Source of the DNA: Methanocorpusculum sp.
GTDB taxonomy: Archaea; Halobacteriota; Methanomicrobia; Methanomicrobiales; Methanocorpusculaceae
Direction of reading: 5' to 3'
Length of the DNA: 13,365 nt
Assembly (NCBI GenBank): GCA_029987045.1
Contig: DALTWN010000009.1
Location: 1-13,365, forward strand
The translations under genes were made by a program, and so were the position numbers. This document shows positions 1-7,326 of the stretch, piece after piece (the stretch's first letter is position 1; each line of letters begins with the position of its first letter). The notes beneath the pieces were generated by a model. It was not told where the DNA came from. It did no database searches and was given only the letters and a program-made list of their open reading frames with translations.

Positions 1-818
1 CAAAGAAAGCGCTCCGGAAAGAGGAACGGCGGTCGAAGAATCTCCGTACCAAGCTTGACCAGATGAAACGCTACATTGCTCTTACGGCAGGCGACGGGTG
101 TCTTGCGCTCAAGGTTCTGCCGCTCCTGTCTCGTGATGCGATCCGCACGATGGACGATGAAATGGGAGTATGTGAAGATGATATTCTCTATATTCTCAAG
201 ATCGACGGGTGGGGACGAACTGCAATTCATGATATCGCCGATGCGCAGGTACGTGCGGTGATTCTGCCGAAACAGACATTCAGCAAAGCCCGGCATCAGA
301 ATCTTATCGATGAATTCCGTGAACTCAATATCCCGATCTTTTCCGGCGAAGCTTTATCCCCGCGGGTCAAGGGAAAGATCGGTGTCGTAGACGAACCTGC
401 ATTCATTCAGGCTGAGGCCGAATGGAAACTTTCCCAGGATGTCTATCTGAAAGAGAAACATACGCATGAACTCAATGGTATGGTTGCAGCATACCAGGTC
501 CAGCGCAGACGTGACGTCCAGAATCTCGGAATCGATCCGTCTTCGCTAGCGTATGCCGAACCGGAAGACCAGCCCGCACGTGTTCCGGAAGTCCCGTCCG
601 TCAAAGTGGTAAAAGAACCGGTTGTGGAACAGCCGGTCCGTGTTCCGGTTGTTGAATCCGCTGCGGTCGAGAAGAAACCGCCCGTAGAAAAGAAATCACC
701 GGCAGAACCGAAATCAGCCCCTGTCGAACCCGAGAAAGATTCCGGTAAACCGGATATCCTGACGTCGGTATTGCAGACATATCGGAAAGAACGTCAGAAA
801 GAACTGAAAAGAAAATGA
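1..818 (+). CDS. DUF460/COG2433 protein (predicted RNase H-like nuclease family), C-terminal part, 5' end outside window
   Basis: The reading frame is open from the left edge (first whole codon at 3), so the Met at 63 is probably internal and the gene starts upstream. The first 20 codons are highly charged (KKALRKEERRSKNLRTKLDQ), like the end of a coiled coil. Next comes a globular domain of about 120 residues with the pattern LKVLPLLSRDAIR, DDILYILKIDGWGRTA, VRAVILPKQTFS and NIPIFSGEAL. This matches my memory of the C-terminal domain of archaeal DUF460 proteins, which are predicted to carry an N-terminal RNase H-like fold. That nuclease part is not in the window, so activity cannot be judged. 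A Pro/Glu/Lys/Val-rich low-complexity tail follows, ending in a basic helix (TYRKERQKELKRK). The stop overlaps the next start as ATGA, so translation is probably coupled to the ThiL gene. Family assignment is from pattern memory only. Confidence 0.72.
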   Translation, partial: KKALRKEERRSKNLRTKLDQMKRYIALTAGDGCLALKVLPLLSRDAIRTMDDEMGVCEDDILYILKIDGWGRTAIHDIADAQVRAVILPKQTFSKARHQNLIDEFRELNIPIFSGEALSPRVKGKIGVVDEPAFIQAEAEWKLSQDVYLKEKHTHELNGMVAAYQVQRRRDVQNLGIDPSSLAYAEPEDQPARVPEVPSVKVVKEPVVEQPVRVPVVESAAVEKKPPVEKKSPAEPKSAPVEPEKDSGKPDILTSVLQTYRKERQKELKRK

Positions 819-1681
819 ACGATCGCGACCTGTTGAAAACGATTCGTCCGTTGATCGGGACTCAGGAGACGTCCGATGACTGTGCGGCAGTGTCGCTCGG
901 AGACGGCAGACTGCTTCTTTCCAGTACGGATATGCTTCATGAAACGACAGATTTTCCGCGGGAAATGACGGAGTTCCAGAAAGGATGGATGAGTGTCGCC
1001 GTTTCTCTTTCGGATATTGCATCGTCCGGTGCCCAACCGCTGTATGTGCTGGTGGCTGCAGGGCTTGACCTCCCAGAACGCCTGCGACCGTTCATGGAAG
1101 GTGCATGTTCCTGTGCGAAGACGTATGGTGCGCAGGTCATCGGCGGTGATATCGATGCTCATCAGGAATTCACGGTGGTGACGACGGCGTTCGGTATCGT
1201 GGAGGAATCTGTCTATTGTTCGCGGAACGGGGCACAGCGTGGGGACCTGATCGGAGTCACGGGAGTTCTCGGCAGGGCTCAGGCGGCATTGGACGGTCAT
1301 GCCGAATTCCAGGAATATCTGTTTACCCCGAAACCGGAAGTCGAACGGGGACAGAAACTTGCGCGGATGGGAGCGACTGCAATGATGGATGTATCCGACG
1401 GCCTTGCGCTTTCCTTGTGGGATATCGCTGAGGCTTCCGGAAAACAGCTGGTAATAGAATCCTCATCGCTACCGCTGACAGATACAACGGCATATGCAAG
1501 AGCGTGCGGTCTGTATGGTGGCGGCGATTTCGGACTGCTCTTTACGTTTCCTGCCGGATTCGCGGACGAAGTCCGGGAACTGGGGTGTTCCGTCATTGGC
1601 TCCGTCTGTGATGGATATGGGGTCATCTGTGACGGAAAATCCGTGGAAAAACGCGGATTTTTACATAATTGGTGTGAATAA
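815..1681 (+). CDS. thiL: Thiamine-monophosphate kinase (ThiL-like)
   Basis: The protein has 288 residues. ThiL phosphorylates thiamine monophosphate with ATP to give the cofactor thiamine diphosphate, and is cytosolic. It belongs to the AIR synthetase-like (PurM) superfamily. Visible motifs, in order: the acidic metal-binding DDCAAV (21-26), STDMLHETTDF (37-47, equivalent to the usual TTDxLVEGVHF), the VAVSLSDIASSGAQP helix (61-75), GGDI (110-113), GVTGVLG (147-153), MDVSDGLA (191-198) and GGGDFGLLFT near residue 237. The last is usually GGEDYELLFT; here two acidic positions are Gly, so the C-terminal site is slightly unusual. Length is a little below the family norm of roughly 300-330. The ATG at 815 overlaps the upstream stop by 4 bases and has no Shine-Dalgarno, which suggests translational coupling. 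No dedicated thiamine gene is adjacent. The family is secure; the exact substrate is less so. Confidence 0.88.
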   Translation: MNDRDLLKTIRPLIGTQETSDDCAAVSLGDGRLLLSSTDMLHETTDFPREMTEFQKGWMSVAVSLSDIASSGAQPLYVLVAAGLDLPERLRPFMEGACSCAKTYGAQVIGGDIDAHQEFTVVTTAFGIVEESVYCSRNGAQRGDLIGVTGVLGRAQAALDGHAEFQEYLFTPKPEVERGQKLARMGATAMMDVSDGLALSLWDIAEASGKQLVIESSSLPLTDTTAYARACGLYGGGDFGLLFTFPAGFADEVRELGCSVIGSVCDGYGVICDGKSVEKRGFLHNWCE

Positions 1682-1728
1682 TCGAATAGGAACGTTGCAG
1701 AATCGATCTGTTTGACCGATAGCAACAT

Positions 1729-1757
1729 GTATTAAGTCTTAACTCACTATAATATGC
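1729..1757 (+). promoter_or_regulatory. Candidate archaeal promoter for mfnB-guaB (leaderless)
   Basis: The 76-base gap after thiL contains a TATA-like GTATTAAG at 1729-1736, centred about 26 bases before the mfnB ATG. No Shine-Dalgarno precedes that ATG. With usual archaeal spacing, transcription would start at or next to the start codon, giving a leaderless mRNA. The TATA match is weak. Confidence 0.4.
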
Positions 1758-2447
1758 ATGAAATTATTAGTCAGCCCAAGCTCTATCGAAGAGGCTAAAT
1801 TTTGTCTCGATGCTGACATCATCGACGTCAAGCGGCCTGCAGAAGGGTCACTTGGAGCGAATTTTCCGTGGGTCATCCGCGAAATTAAGAAAATGGCTGG
1901 AAACAAGCCGGTATCTGCCGCTATTGGAGATTATGCTCCGCTTCCAGGAAACGCTTCTCTTGCAGCATACGGTGCAGCATGTGCCGGTGCGGATTTTATC
2001 AAAATCGGAATGATGTTTGCCGACAAGGACCTTGCAGCCGAAGTTATCAACGGCGTTGTACGCGCTGTCAAGGAACCGTTCCCGGAAAAGAAAGTGGTTA
2101 TTGCCGGATATTCCGACCATGTCCGTCTGGGTGTTCTTAGTCCGTTCGATCTGGCACCGCTCGCAGCAAAAGCTGGTGCGGATTATGCAATGATCGATAC
2201 CGGTAAGAAAGACGGCAAATCCACATTTGAATTCATGGATGCCGATCTGCTCAAACAGTTTACCGACATCAACCGTAAACTCGGGCTGGGAACTGCTCTT
2301 GCAGGATCCCTTAAGTTCGAAGACCTTCCGGTTCTGAAAAAGATCAATCCGGAAATCATCGGTGTTCGCGGCATGGTTTGTGGCGGAGACCGGACGACAA
2401 TGGTTCAGGAAGAACTGGTTAAGAAAGCAATAAATCTGGTGAAATAA
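1758..2447 (+). CDS. mfnB: (5-formylfuran-3-yl)methyl phosphate synthase, methanofuran biosynthesis
   Basis: The protein has 229 residues and fits the MfnB family (Pfam DUF556, prototype MJ1099, EC 4.2.3.153). This TIM-barrel, Schiff-base enzyme condenses two glyceraldehyde 3-phosphate molecules into the furan precursor of methanofuran, the C1 carrier of the first step of CO2-reducing methanogenesis. Sequence support: the N-terminal [13 protein letters not shown], then [19 protein letters not shown] (Asp23, Lys25), DFIKIGM (Lys82), and [14 protein letters not shown] (Asp147, Lys151). These fit the lysines and aspartates I recall as catalytic in MJ1099 (Lys27, Lys85, Asp151, Lys155), allowing for a small numbering offset. 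The length is full. The stop is immediately followed by the guaB start, so the two genes should be co-transcribed. The family is restricted to methanogens and some methylotrophs, so this gene is the best marker of the organism's lifestyle. Confidence 0.93.
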   Translation: MKLLVSPSSIEEAKFCLDADIIDVKRPAEGSLGANFPWVIREIKKMAGNKPVSAAIGDYAPLPGNASLAAYGAACAGADFIKIGMMFADKDLAAEVINGVVRAVKEPFPEKKVVIAGYSDHVRLGVLSPFDLAPLAAKAGADYAMIDTGKKDGKSTFEFMDADLLKQFTDINRKLGLGTALAGSLKFEDLPVLKKINPEIIGVRGMVCGGDRTTMVQEELVKKAINLVK

Positions 2448-3920
2448 ATGGATTTCTCAGATAAACTTAAAGTTGAGCTTTCACTGACCTTCGATGATGT
2501 ATTAATAGAACCCGCCGAGTCCTGGGTTGAGCCGAATGATGTCGATGTATCCTCGAGATTCTCGAAGAACATTCCGCTGAAAATCCCGCTGGTTTCTGCA
2601 GCGATGGATACGGTTACCGAATCGACCATGGCAATTGCCATGGCACGTGCCGGAGGTATCGGCGTTCTTCACCGGAACTGTTCTCCGGAGCAGGAAGTCG
2701 AGTTTGTCCACCAGGTCAAGTCAGCAGACAACTTTATTGAACGTGATGTCCACTATGTCTCTCCGGAAACAACCATCTCGTTCGTTGCGAATCTGATGGA
2801 CCGGTATGCAATCGGCGGTGTCCCGGTTGTCGGCCAGAAAGGTAAACTGGTAGGTATTGTGTCCCGCAGGGATGTCCGTGCCGTCGTCAGCAAGAAAGGT
2901 CCGGAAACCGTTGAGACCATTATGACTAAACGTCCCATCTGTGCATCCGAGGATATAACCGCAGATGAGGCGATTGCCATGATGTACGCCAAGAAGATCG
3001 AGCGGTTACCGGTTGTCAATGACAAGAAGAAACTCATCGGTATCATTACCATGCAGGATCTGCTGGAAAAGCAGCAGTTCCCGAATGCAAACCGTGACAA
3101 ATCCGGAAATCTCCGGGTTGCGGCGGCAGTTGGTCCGTTCGATCTGAATCGTGCCCAGATGCTTGCAGATGCCGGTGCGGATGCTATCATCGTCGACTGT
3201 GCACACGGTCATAACATGCACGTCGTCGAAGGCGTCAAGAAGATTAAAGCTGCTCTCTCCTGTGATGTCATTGCAGGAAACATCGCGACTGCAAAGGCGG
3301 CATCCGCCCTTGTCGATTTCGTTGACGGTATCAAGGTAGGTATCGGTCCGGGATCCATTTGTACGACCCGTATCGTTGCAGGGGTAGGTGTTCCGCAGGT
3401 ATCTGCAATTGCCAATGTCTGTGATATTGCAGGTCCGGCGGGTGTTCCGGTCATTGCAGACGGCGGTGTCAAGTTCTCCGGTGATGTTGCAAAAGCTATC
3501 GTTGCCGGTGCATCTTCTGTCATGATGGGCAGTATGTTTGCAGGAACGGATGAAGCTCCGGGCAAGATGCTTATGGTGAAGGGAAGAAAGTACAAGCAGT
3601 ACCGCGGTATGGGGTCCCTTGGTGTCATGACTTCCGGAAATTCGTCTGACCGCTACTTCCAGAAGAAAGGAATCGGTGCAACCAAATATGTTCCGGAAGG
3701 TGTCGAAGGTGCTACTCCGTACATCGGATCCGTCACCGATGTCCTGTACCAGACCATCGGCGGTCTGAAATCGGCAATGGGATATTCCGGCAGTAAGAAC
3801 ATCGATGCAATGCGGACGAATGCACGGTTCGTAAGAATCACTCCGGCAGGTCTGAAAGAATCGCATCCGCATGACATCCTGATTACCGATGAAGCACCGA
3901 ACTACCGGGCAAATATCTGA
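2448..3920 (+). CDS. guaB: Inosine-5'-monophosphate dehydrogenase
   Basis: The protein has 490 residues and is full length. It oxidises IMP to XMP with NAD+, the committed step of GMP synthesis, in the cytosol as a tetramer. It starts with [13 protein letters not shown], followed by [13 protein letters not shown] and the GGIGVLHRN loop. Two CBS domains interrupt the barrel at about 104-208 ([33 protein letters not shown]). The barrel resumes with [18 protein letters not shown] and DCAHGH. The catalytic loop [18 protein letters not shown] places the nucleophile at Cys305, the same number I recall for the E. coli enzyme. The phosphate site [11 protein letters not shown], the YRGMGSLG segment and the mobile flap ([19 protein letters not shown]) are present. 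The start follows the mfnB stop with no gap and has a Shine-Dalgarno GGTGA at 2438-2442, inside the end of mfnB. All key residues look intact. Confidence 0.97.
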   Translation: MDFSDKLKVELSLTFDDVLIEPAESWVEPNDVDVSSRFSKNIPLKIPLVSAAMDTVTESTMAIAMARAGGIGVLHRNCSPEQEVEFVHQVKSADNFIERDVHYVSPETTISFVANLMDRYAIGGVPVVGQKGKLVGIVSRRDVRAVVSKKGPETVETIMTKRPICASEDITADEAIAMMYAKKIERLPVVNDKKKLIGIITMQDLLEKQQFPNANRDKSGNLRVAAAVGPFDLNRAQMLADAGADAIIVDCAHGHNMHVVEGVKKIKAALSCDVIAGNIATAKAASALVDFVDGIKVGIGPGSICTTRIVAGVGVPQVSAIANVCDIAGPAGVPVIADGGVKFSGDVAKAIVAGASSVMMGSMFAGTDEAPGKMLMVKGRKYKQYRGMGSLGVMTSGNSSDRYFQKKGIGATKYVPEGVEGATPYIGSVTDVLYQTIGGLKSAMGYSGSKNIDAMRTNARFVRITPAGLKESHPHDILITDEAPNYRANI

Positions 3921-3938
3921 TATTCGGTGAGCGGGCTT

Positions 3939-4000
3939 CCCAATCGGGTGATTGAAGGGTCTTTCTCGAAGAGATCCGGAGATACTCATTTCTCTTTTTT
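3939..4000 (+). terminator. Possible terminator after guaB
   Basis: A small hairpin CAATC-GGGT-GATTG lies at 3941-3954 and may be extended by CC/GG across an AA bulge. A pyrimidine tract ending in six T lies at 3991-4000. Archaea often terminate at T-runs alone, so the T-run is the more important part. The hairpin is 40 bases away from it, so the two may be unrelated. Confidence 0.35.
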
Positions 4001-4004
4001 CGAA

Positions 4005-4056
4005 ATTTAAAAATCAGATTTATATCCGAACAGGAAAAAATCAATACTGGAATAGT
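4005..4056 (+). promoter_or_regulatory. Promoter of the MFS transporter gene
   Basis: ATTTATAT at 4018-4025 is a good archaeal TATA box, centred 35 bases before the ATG at 4057. It predicts transcription starting around 4048 and a leader of under 10 bases. A second A/T-rich element, TTTAAAAAT, lies at 4006-4014. A promoter here means the in-frame ATG at 3952, upstream of it, cannot be the translation start. Confidence 0.55.
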
Positions 4057-5313
4057 ATGGTAGAGACATTAAATACACGTCCCAGTATGTCCCGGAAGGC
4101 ACTTCTTGTAATTATCAGTGCAATCCTCCTCTACGGTATTGTTGCCGGTATCCGTGCGACGTTCAGTGTTTTTACCACCGAGATATCCAATGCCACCGGT
4201 CTGAGTTATGGTACGGTAAGTAACGTCTTTGCCATTTGTAACCTTGTATTTGCCATATCCTGCCCGATTTTCGGATTGCTCACGCAAAAAATACCGATAC
4301 GATATGTTCTTGCTTCCGGAGCCGTCATGTCTGCGGTCGGATTGATCGGCGCGGCATTTTCGACACAATTCATTTCATTACTTGTCTTCCTTGGCATATT
4401 CTTTGCACTTGGTGCCGGAGCTCTCTGTTACGCGATGGTTTATGCCGCGGCAACACCGTTCCTCGGGGTAAAAAATGCGGCATTCAGTTCCGGGTTCCTT
4501 TGTGCATCCATGGGGATAATCAATATCATCATAGCTCCGTTCGTGCAGACAGTGGGGTCGACCGCTCCGGGTCTGACGATCTGCCTTATAATTCTCGGTG
4601 CTATCGTTCTCTGTCTTGTCCCGCTGGCCCTCATTGTCTTCCATCCGAAGAGACTGGAAAAGACGGAAGAAGAGACTTCTGCAGTGAAACGCGGGACTTC
4701 ATTTCTGAGTCCTCTGAAATTTCTGGTAAAACGGCCGTATTTCTATATGCTTGTTCTCGGATATGTGGCATTTGGTCTCTGTGACGGGTATATGGCAAAT
4801 CACCTCTATGAAAATGCGATAGAAGTGCTGTCGCTTTCATCAGAGACTGCCGCGGTACTGGTGATGGCATACGGGTTCGCCCTTATACTCGGCCCGCTTG
4901 CCGGCGGGTTTATTGCCGCACGGGCAAGAAATCTGCACCTGTCTGTAGTGTTTGTCTTTGGGATTTGGGTTGTGATTCATATTATTTTCAGCTTTTTACC
5001 GTTGAATATTCCATCACTGGTTCTTACGGTGTTTGGACTGGGGATTGTCTCTTCCATGATAATTCCTATCTTCTCCATCCTGGCACTGAAGAGATCGCCG
5101 GGTGTCATGTTCGCCGCAATCCTTGCCATACTTGAAACATTCATCTATTTCGGGTATTCCTTCACCTCCTACTTTGGCGGTATCTGTTACGATTCGTTCG
5201 GGAATTTCACGCTGCTTTCACTGGTGACATATGTCATCTGCGGTGTTGTCATTGTTCTTTTCCTGCTGACTGGACTGAAATATAGCAGGAATAAGGAAGA
5301 AAAAGTCAACTAA
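4057..5313 (+). CDS. MFS transporter, OFA (oxalate/formate antiporter-like) type, substrate unknown
   Basis: The protein has 418 residues from the chosen ATG; MSRKALL at 4087 is another possible start. It is a polytopic inner-membrane protein with about 12 hydrophobic segments in two halves. The first half begins KALLVIISAILLYGIVAG and carries a motif-A-like loop (GLLTQKIPIRYV) between helices 2 and 3. A charged cytoplasmic loop (about residues 190-220, HPKRLEKTEEETSAVKRG) separates the halves. The second half starts with PYFYMLVLGYVAFGLCDGYM. A short charged tail (RNKEEKVN) ends the protein. The pattern suggests the OFA branch of secondary carriers for small organic anions, but the substrate cannot be read from sequence. 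The gene appears to be a single unit, with its own promoter before it and a hairpin plus T-run after it. The in-frame ATG at 3952 would add a non-hydrophobic leader translated from promoter DNA and was rejected. Confidence 0.82.
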   Translation: MVETLNTRPSMSRKALLVIISAILLYGIVAGIRATFSVFTTEISNATGLSYGTVSNVFAICNLVFAISCPIFGLLTQKIPIRYVLASGAVMSAVGLIGAAFSTQFISLLVFLGIFFALGAGALCYAMVYAAATPFLGVKNAAFSSGFLCASMGIINIIIAPFVQTVGSTAPGLTICLIILGAIVLCLVPLALIVFHPKRLEKTEEETSAVKRGTSFLSPLKFLVKRPYFYMLVLGYVAFGLCDGYMANHLYENAIEVLSLSSETAAVLVMAYGFALILGPLAGGFIAARARNLHLSVVFVFGIWVVIHIIFSFLPLNIPSLVLTVFGLGIVSSMIIPIFSILALKRSPGVMFAAILAILETFIYFGYSFTSYFGGICYDSFGNFTLLSLVTYVICGVVIVLFLLTGLKYSRNKEEKVN

Positions 5314-5322
5314 ATTGTAATC

Positions 5323-5346
5323 AGAGGGGGTATTTCCTCTCGATTT
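5323..5346 (+). terminator. Candidate terminator after the MFS gene
   Basis: AGAGG at 5323-5327 pairs with CCTCT at 5336-5340. Two G-T wobbles extend the stem to 7 pairs around a GTAT loop. A short ATTTT follows at 5342-5346. It lies 10 bases after the MFS stop. Confidence 0.4.
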
Positions 5347-5374
5347 TCGCGGTCAAGATGTTCTGCGGCCATAT

Positions 5375-5416
5375 CAGTACATTTTAGTATGATAAAGTAG
5401 TACTATATTGTAACTG
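5375..5416 (+). promoter_or_regulatory. Candidate operator overlapping the promoter of the TrpR-like gene
   Basis: The left arm CAGTACATTTTAGTAT (5375-5390) and the right arm GTACTATATTGTAACTG (5400-5416) form an imperfect inverted repeat. With one gap, 13 of 16 left-arm bases match the reverse complement, across a 9-base spacer. The TATA-like TATATT at 5404-5409 lies inside the right arm, 32 bases before the ATG at 5439. The core TAGTACTA (5398-5405) is a perfect 8-base palindrome, and AGTA recurs at 5376, 5386 and 5399. A protein bound here should block TBP, so autoregulation by the downstream repressor is likely. This is inference from layout. Confidence 0.5.
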
Positions 5417-5438
5417 AGAAAAGGCAATTCAGATACAT

Positions 5439-5741
5439 ATGCTCCCAGTACCGGACCATCAACTTGACATTCTCCTGAAAGCGCTCGTCTCTCTTCGGAC
5501 TCCTGAAGAGTATCAGGCATTTTTGGAAGATGTGTGCACAATCAAGGAAGTTCAGGATGTCGCTCAGCGTCTTGAAGTTGCACAGTTACTGAAATCTGGG
5601 AAAAGTTATCTGGAAATCTCGAAAGAGACGGGCGCAAGTACGGCCACTATCAGTAGGGTTAATCGCTGTCTAACCTATGGAAGTGGCGGGTATCGTACAG
5701 TGCTTGACCGCATGGATGAGGATTACTCAGCCAAACACTAA
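5439..5741 (+). CDS. TrpR/YerC/YecD-family helix-turn-helix regulator
   Basis: The protein has 100 residues, the usual length for the YerC/YecD branch of the TrpR-like superfamily. The N-terminal half is helical (LDILLKALVSLRTPEEYQAF; LEDVCTIKEVQDVAQRLEVAQLL). The helix-turn-helix spans about 57-78, with YLEISKETG then the recognition helix ASTATISRVNRCL. The signature GSGGYRTVLDRM follows. These proteins are common in bacteria, mostly Firmicutes; their targets are poorly known and I recall no firm ligand. Here the gene is the first of a five-gene unit: the ABC-transporter lipoprotein starts 18 bases after the stop. A role as local, possibly amino-acid-responsive repressor of uptake is a fair inference. 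No Shine-Dalgarno precedes the ATG, and the predicted leader is about 6 bases. A bacterial-type regulator in an archaeon may indicate old horizontal transfer. Confidence 0.85.
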   Translation: MLPVPDHQLDILLKALVSLRTPEEYQAFLEDVCTIKEVQDVAQRLEVAQLLKSGKSYLEISKETGASTATISRVNRCLTYGSGGYRTVLDRMDEDYSAKH

Positions 5742-5759
5742 CTAACTGGTGAAACAAAC

Positions 5760-6578
5760 ATGAACAAGAAAGTATTATTTGGTGCACTTGCTGTGCTGGC
5801 AGTAGTTGCAGTCGTTCTTACTGCTGGATGTACCTCTACAACTACCGATCCGTCAACCACCGCAAAACCGACGTATATCGTCGGTATCGACGACTACAAC
5901 CCGTATTCTTATACCGATGAGAGCGGTAACATTGTCGGGTTCGATGTAGAATGCATGAAATGGATTGCAAATGCAGAAGGATACGATGTCAAATTCGAGT
6001 ACATTGACTGGGATGCATTAACAACCTACCTTGCATCCGGAAAGCGTGATATTATCTGTTCCGGATTATCGGTTAACGAGGAACGTGCAAAGTACATGGC
6101 ATTCTCCGATCCGTACTGGTCGACCAGTATCGATGTAGTGTCTCTGGCAGACAAGGGATACACGCTCCAGAATGTTTATGGAGGAAAGCTCGTTATCGGT
6201 GTTCAGGCAGGATGTACTGCAGATGAGAGTCTTCCGGATTATCTTGGAGAAGACAACTACAACAAGCTGAAATCCAGCGGCATGATCAAGAACACCTATG
6301 CAACGTTTGCGCTTGCTATGGAAGATTTAAAGAATGGCCGTGTAGATGTTGTTGTCTTCGACAATGCAGGTATCAAGGAACAGATGAACAACAATCCGGG
6401 TGTCTTTGAACTTGTCGGTTCATTAGAGGGAAGTATTGAAGACTTCGCAGCTGCGGTAAAGATCGGCAACACTGATCTCCTGAACAAGATCAACGATGGA
6501 TATGCAAAGCTGAAAGCATCTCCGGAATGGAATATTCTGGTTCTGAAGTACGGCCTTAAAAATCCGGTAAATGAGTAA
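5760..6578 (+). CDS. Amino-acid ABC transporter substrate-binding lipoprotein (SBP family 3)
   Basis: The protein has 272 residues. The N-terminus has a Lys pair, a long hydrophobic stretch and the lipobox LTAGC with Cys24, so it should be exported and anchored outside the membrane. A Thr/Ser-rich linker (25-37) follows. The mature domain shows the family 3 pattern: YIVGIDDYNPYSYTDESGN, then IVGFDVECMKWIAN, WDALTTYLASGKRDIICSGL and SVNEERAKYMAFSDPYW, where Arg of EERAKYM is the expected contact to the ligand alpha-carboxylate. The second lobe includes KLVIGVQAGCTADE and DVVVFDNAGIKE. The first-lobe features fit a polar amino acid ligand, but not which one. A Shine-Dalgarno GGTGA lies at 5748-5752. 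The gene follows the TrpR-like regulator closely and precedes the permease after an 82-base gap holding a strong hairpin, which may favour higher output of the binding protein. Confidence 0.93.
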   Translation: MNKKVLFGALAVLAVVAVVLTAGCTSTTTDPSTTAKPTYIVGIDDYNPYSYTDESGNIVGFDVECMKWIANAEGYDVKFEYIDWDALTTYLASGKRDIICSGLSVNEERAKYMAFSDPYWSTSIDVVSLADKGYTLQNVYGGKLVIGVQAGCTADESLPDYLGEDNYNKLKSSGMIKNTYATFALAMEDLKNGRVDVVVFDNAGIKEQMNNNPGVFELVGSLEGSIEDFAAAVKIGNTDLLNKINDGYAKLKASPEWNILVLKYGLKNPVNE

Positions 6579-6594
6579 GATATTCGCGATTCAC

Positions 6595-6640
6595 AGGTTT
6601 TCGCTGGCATGACTGCTGGCGGAACCTATCTTTTATTCTA
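6595..6640 (+). terminator. Intercistronic hairpin plus T-rich tract (attenuating terminator or mRNA stabiliser)
   Basis: Positions 6595-6627 fold into one long hairpin. AGGTTT (6595-6600) pairs with GAACCT (6622-6627), including one wobble. After a single bulged T6601, CGCTGGCA (6602-6609) pairs with TGCTGGCG (6614-6621), including two tandem wobbles, around a TGAC loop. That is 14 pairs in all. TTTTATT follows at 6631-6637. Placement between binding-protein and permease genes fits partial termination or protection of the upstream mRNA from decay. Confidence 0.6.
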
Positions 6641-6656
6641 TCTGGATTAGTGTGAT
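6631..6656 (+). promoter_or_regulatory. Candidate internal promoter and Shine-Dalgarno for the first permease
   Basis: TTTTATT at 6631-6637 is centred 27 bases before the ATG at 6661, the spacing seen for short-leader archaeal promoters. GTGAT at 6652-6656 could act as a Shine-Dalgarno for that ATG, at the same distance as in other genes of the window. The T-rich tract could instead belong to the hairpin terminator just before it. Confidence 0.3.
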
Positions 6657-6660
6657 TGAC

Positions 6661-7326
6661 ATGTTCGAGAGTTTTTCATCATCTGCCGCATATTTTGCCA
6701 GTGGAACCTTGGTTACGCTCGAACTTGTCGCACTTGCACTTCTGATCGGGTTTGTCTTCGGAATGATTCTGACTATCGGTCAGGTCTACGGTCCAAAACC
6801 CGTGCGTGCAGTTGTTGCCGCCTACGTCTGGTTTTTTAGAGGATTGCCGAACCTGATTCTGCTGTTCCTGTTCTATTTCATCTTCATCCCGACAGCCCCG
6901 GTATTCGTCGTCGCGGTTGTCGTGCTTGGAATGCGCAGTGCAGCATATCAGTCGCAGATTTTCCGTGGAGTGATTCAGGGGATTTCTGCAGGGCAGATGG
7001 AAGCAGCCCTGTCTCTTGGTATGACAAAGATCCAGGCGGTTCTTACCATCATCATCCCTCAGGCACTGCGGCTTGCATTACCCAGCTGGGCGAACGAATA
7101 CCCGGTTCTTCTGACAGATTCTGCCATTGCATCGGCAATTGGTGTTACTGAATTGCTTACGAGTGTCCAGCATCGTGTTGCAGCGACCGGCGATGCCCTG
7201 GCCCTATATCTGGGGTGTGCGGTGATTTTCATTCTGCTGAATTATGGCGGTATGTTGTTACTGCAGAAGATCGAAGAGCGGGTGAGAATTCCGGGATTCG
7301 GCAATAGTGAGGGTGAACAGTTATGA
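6661..7326 (+). CDS. Amino-acid ABC transporter permease (HisM/GlnP type), first subunit
   Basis: The protein has 221 residues from ATG 6661; an in-frame GTG at 6652 would add three. It is an integral membrane protein with about five hydrophobic segments. The first, around VTLELVALALLIGFVFGM, is typical of the polar amino-acid permease family (TIGR01726 type). It contains the cytoplasmic EAA loop EAALSLGMTKIQAVLTIIIPQAL (about 114-136), which docks onto the ATPase. FFRGLPNLILLFLFYF and MRSAAYQSQIFRGVIQG are further family hallmarks. It should pair with the second permease encoded downstream to form a heterodimeric channel. The stop overlaps the ATPase start as ATGA. ATG 6661 is preferred because GTGAT at 6652-6656 serves as Shine-Dalgarno at the spacing found elsewhere in the window. 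Confidence 0.92.
   Translation: MFESFSSSAAYFASGTLVTLELVALALLIGFVFGMILTIGQVYGPKPVRAVVAAYVWFFRGLPNLILLFLFYFIFIPTAPVFVVAVVVLGMRSAAYQSQIFRGVIQGISAGQMEAALSLGMTKIQAVLTIIIPQALRLALPSWANEYPVLLTDSAIASAIGVTELLTSVQHRVAATGDALALYLGCAVIFILLNYGGMLLLQKIEERVRIPGFGNSEGEQL

Noticed and set aside
63..818. Met codon at 63 as the true start of the DUF460 gene
   Set aside because: The frame is open to the window edge and the upstream codons read as a charged coiled-coil end typical of the family, so the start is most likely outside.
3006..3989. Long open frame on the - strand (327 codons) opposite guaB
   Set aside because: It lies entirely over the well-supported guaB gene and its flank. The translation is rich in Cys, Arg and His with no recognisable domain, as expected of a frame shadow.
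3952..4056. ATG at 3952 as the start of the MFS protein
   Set aside because: It lies upstream of a good TATA box at 4018-4025 and would add 35 residues unlike an MFS N-terminus.
6604..6620. Direct repeat GCTGGC...GCTGGC in the gap after the lipoprotein gene
   Set aside because: The two copies are better explained as opposite arms of one hairpin using G-T wobble pairs.
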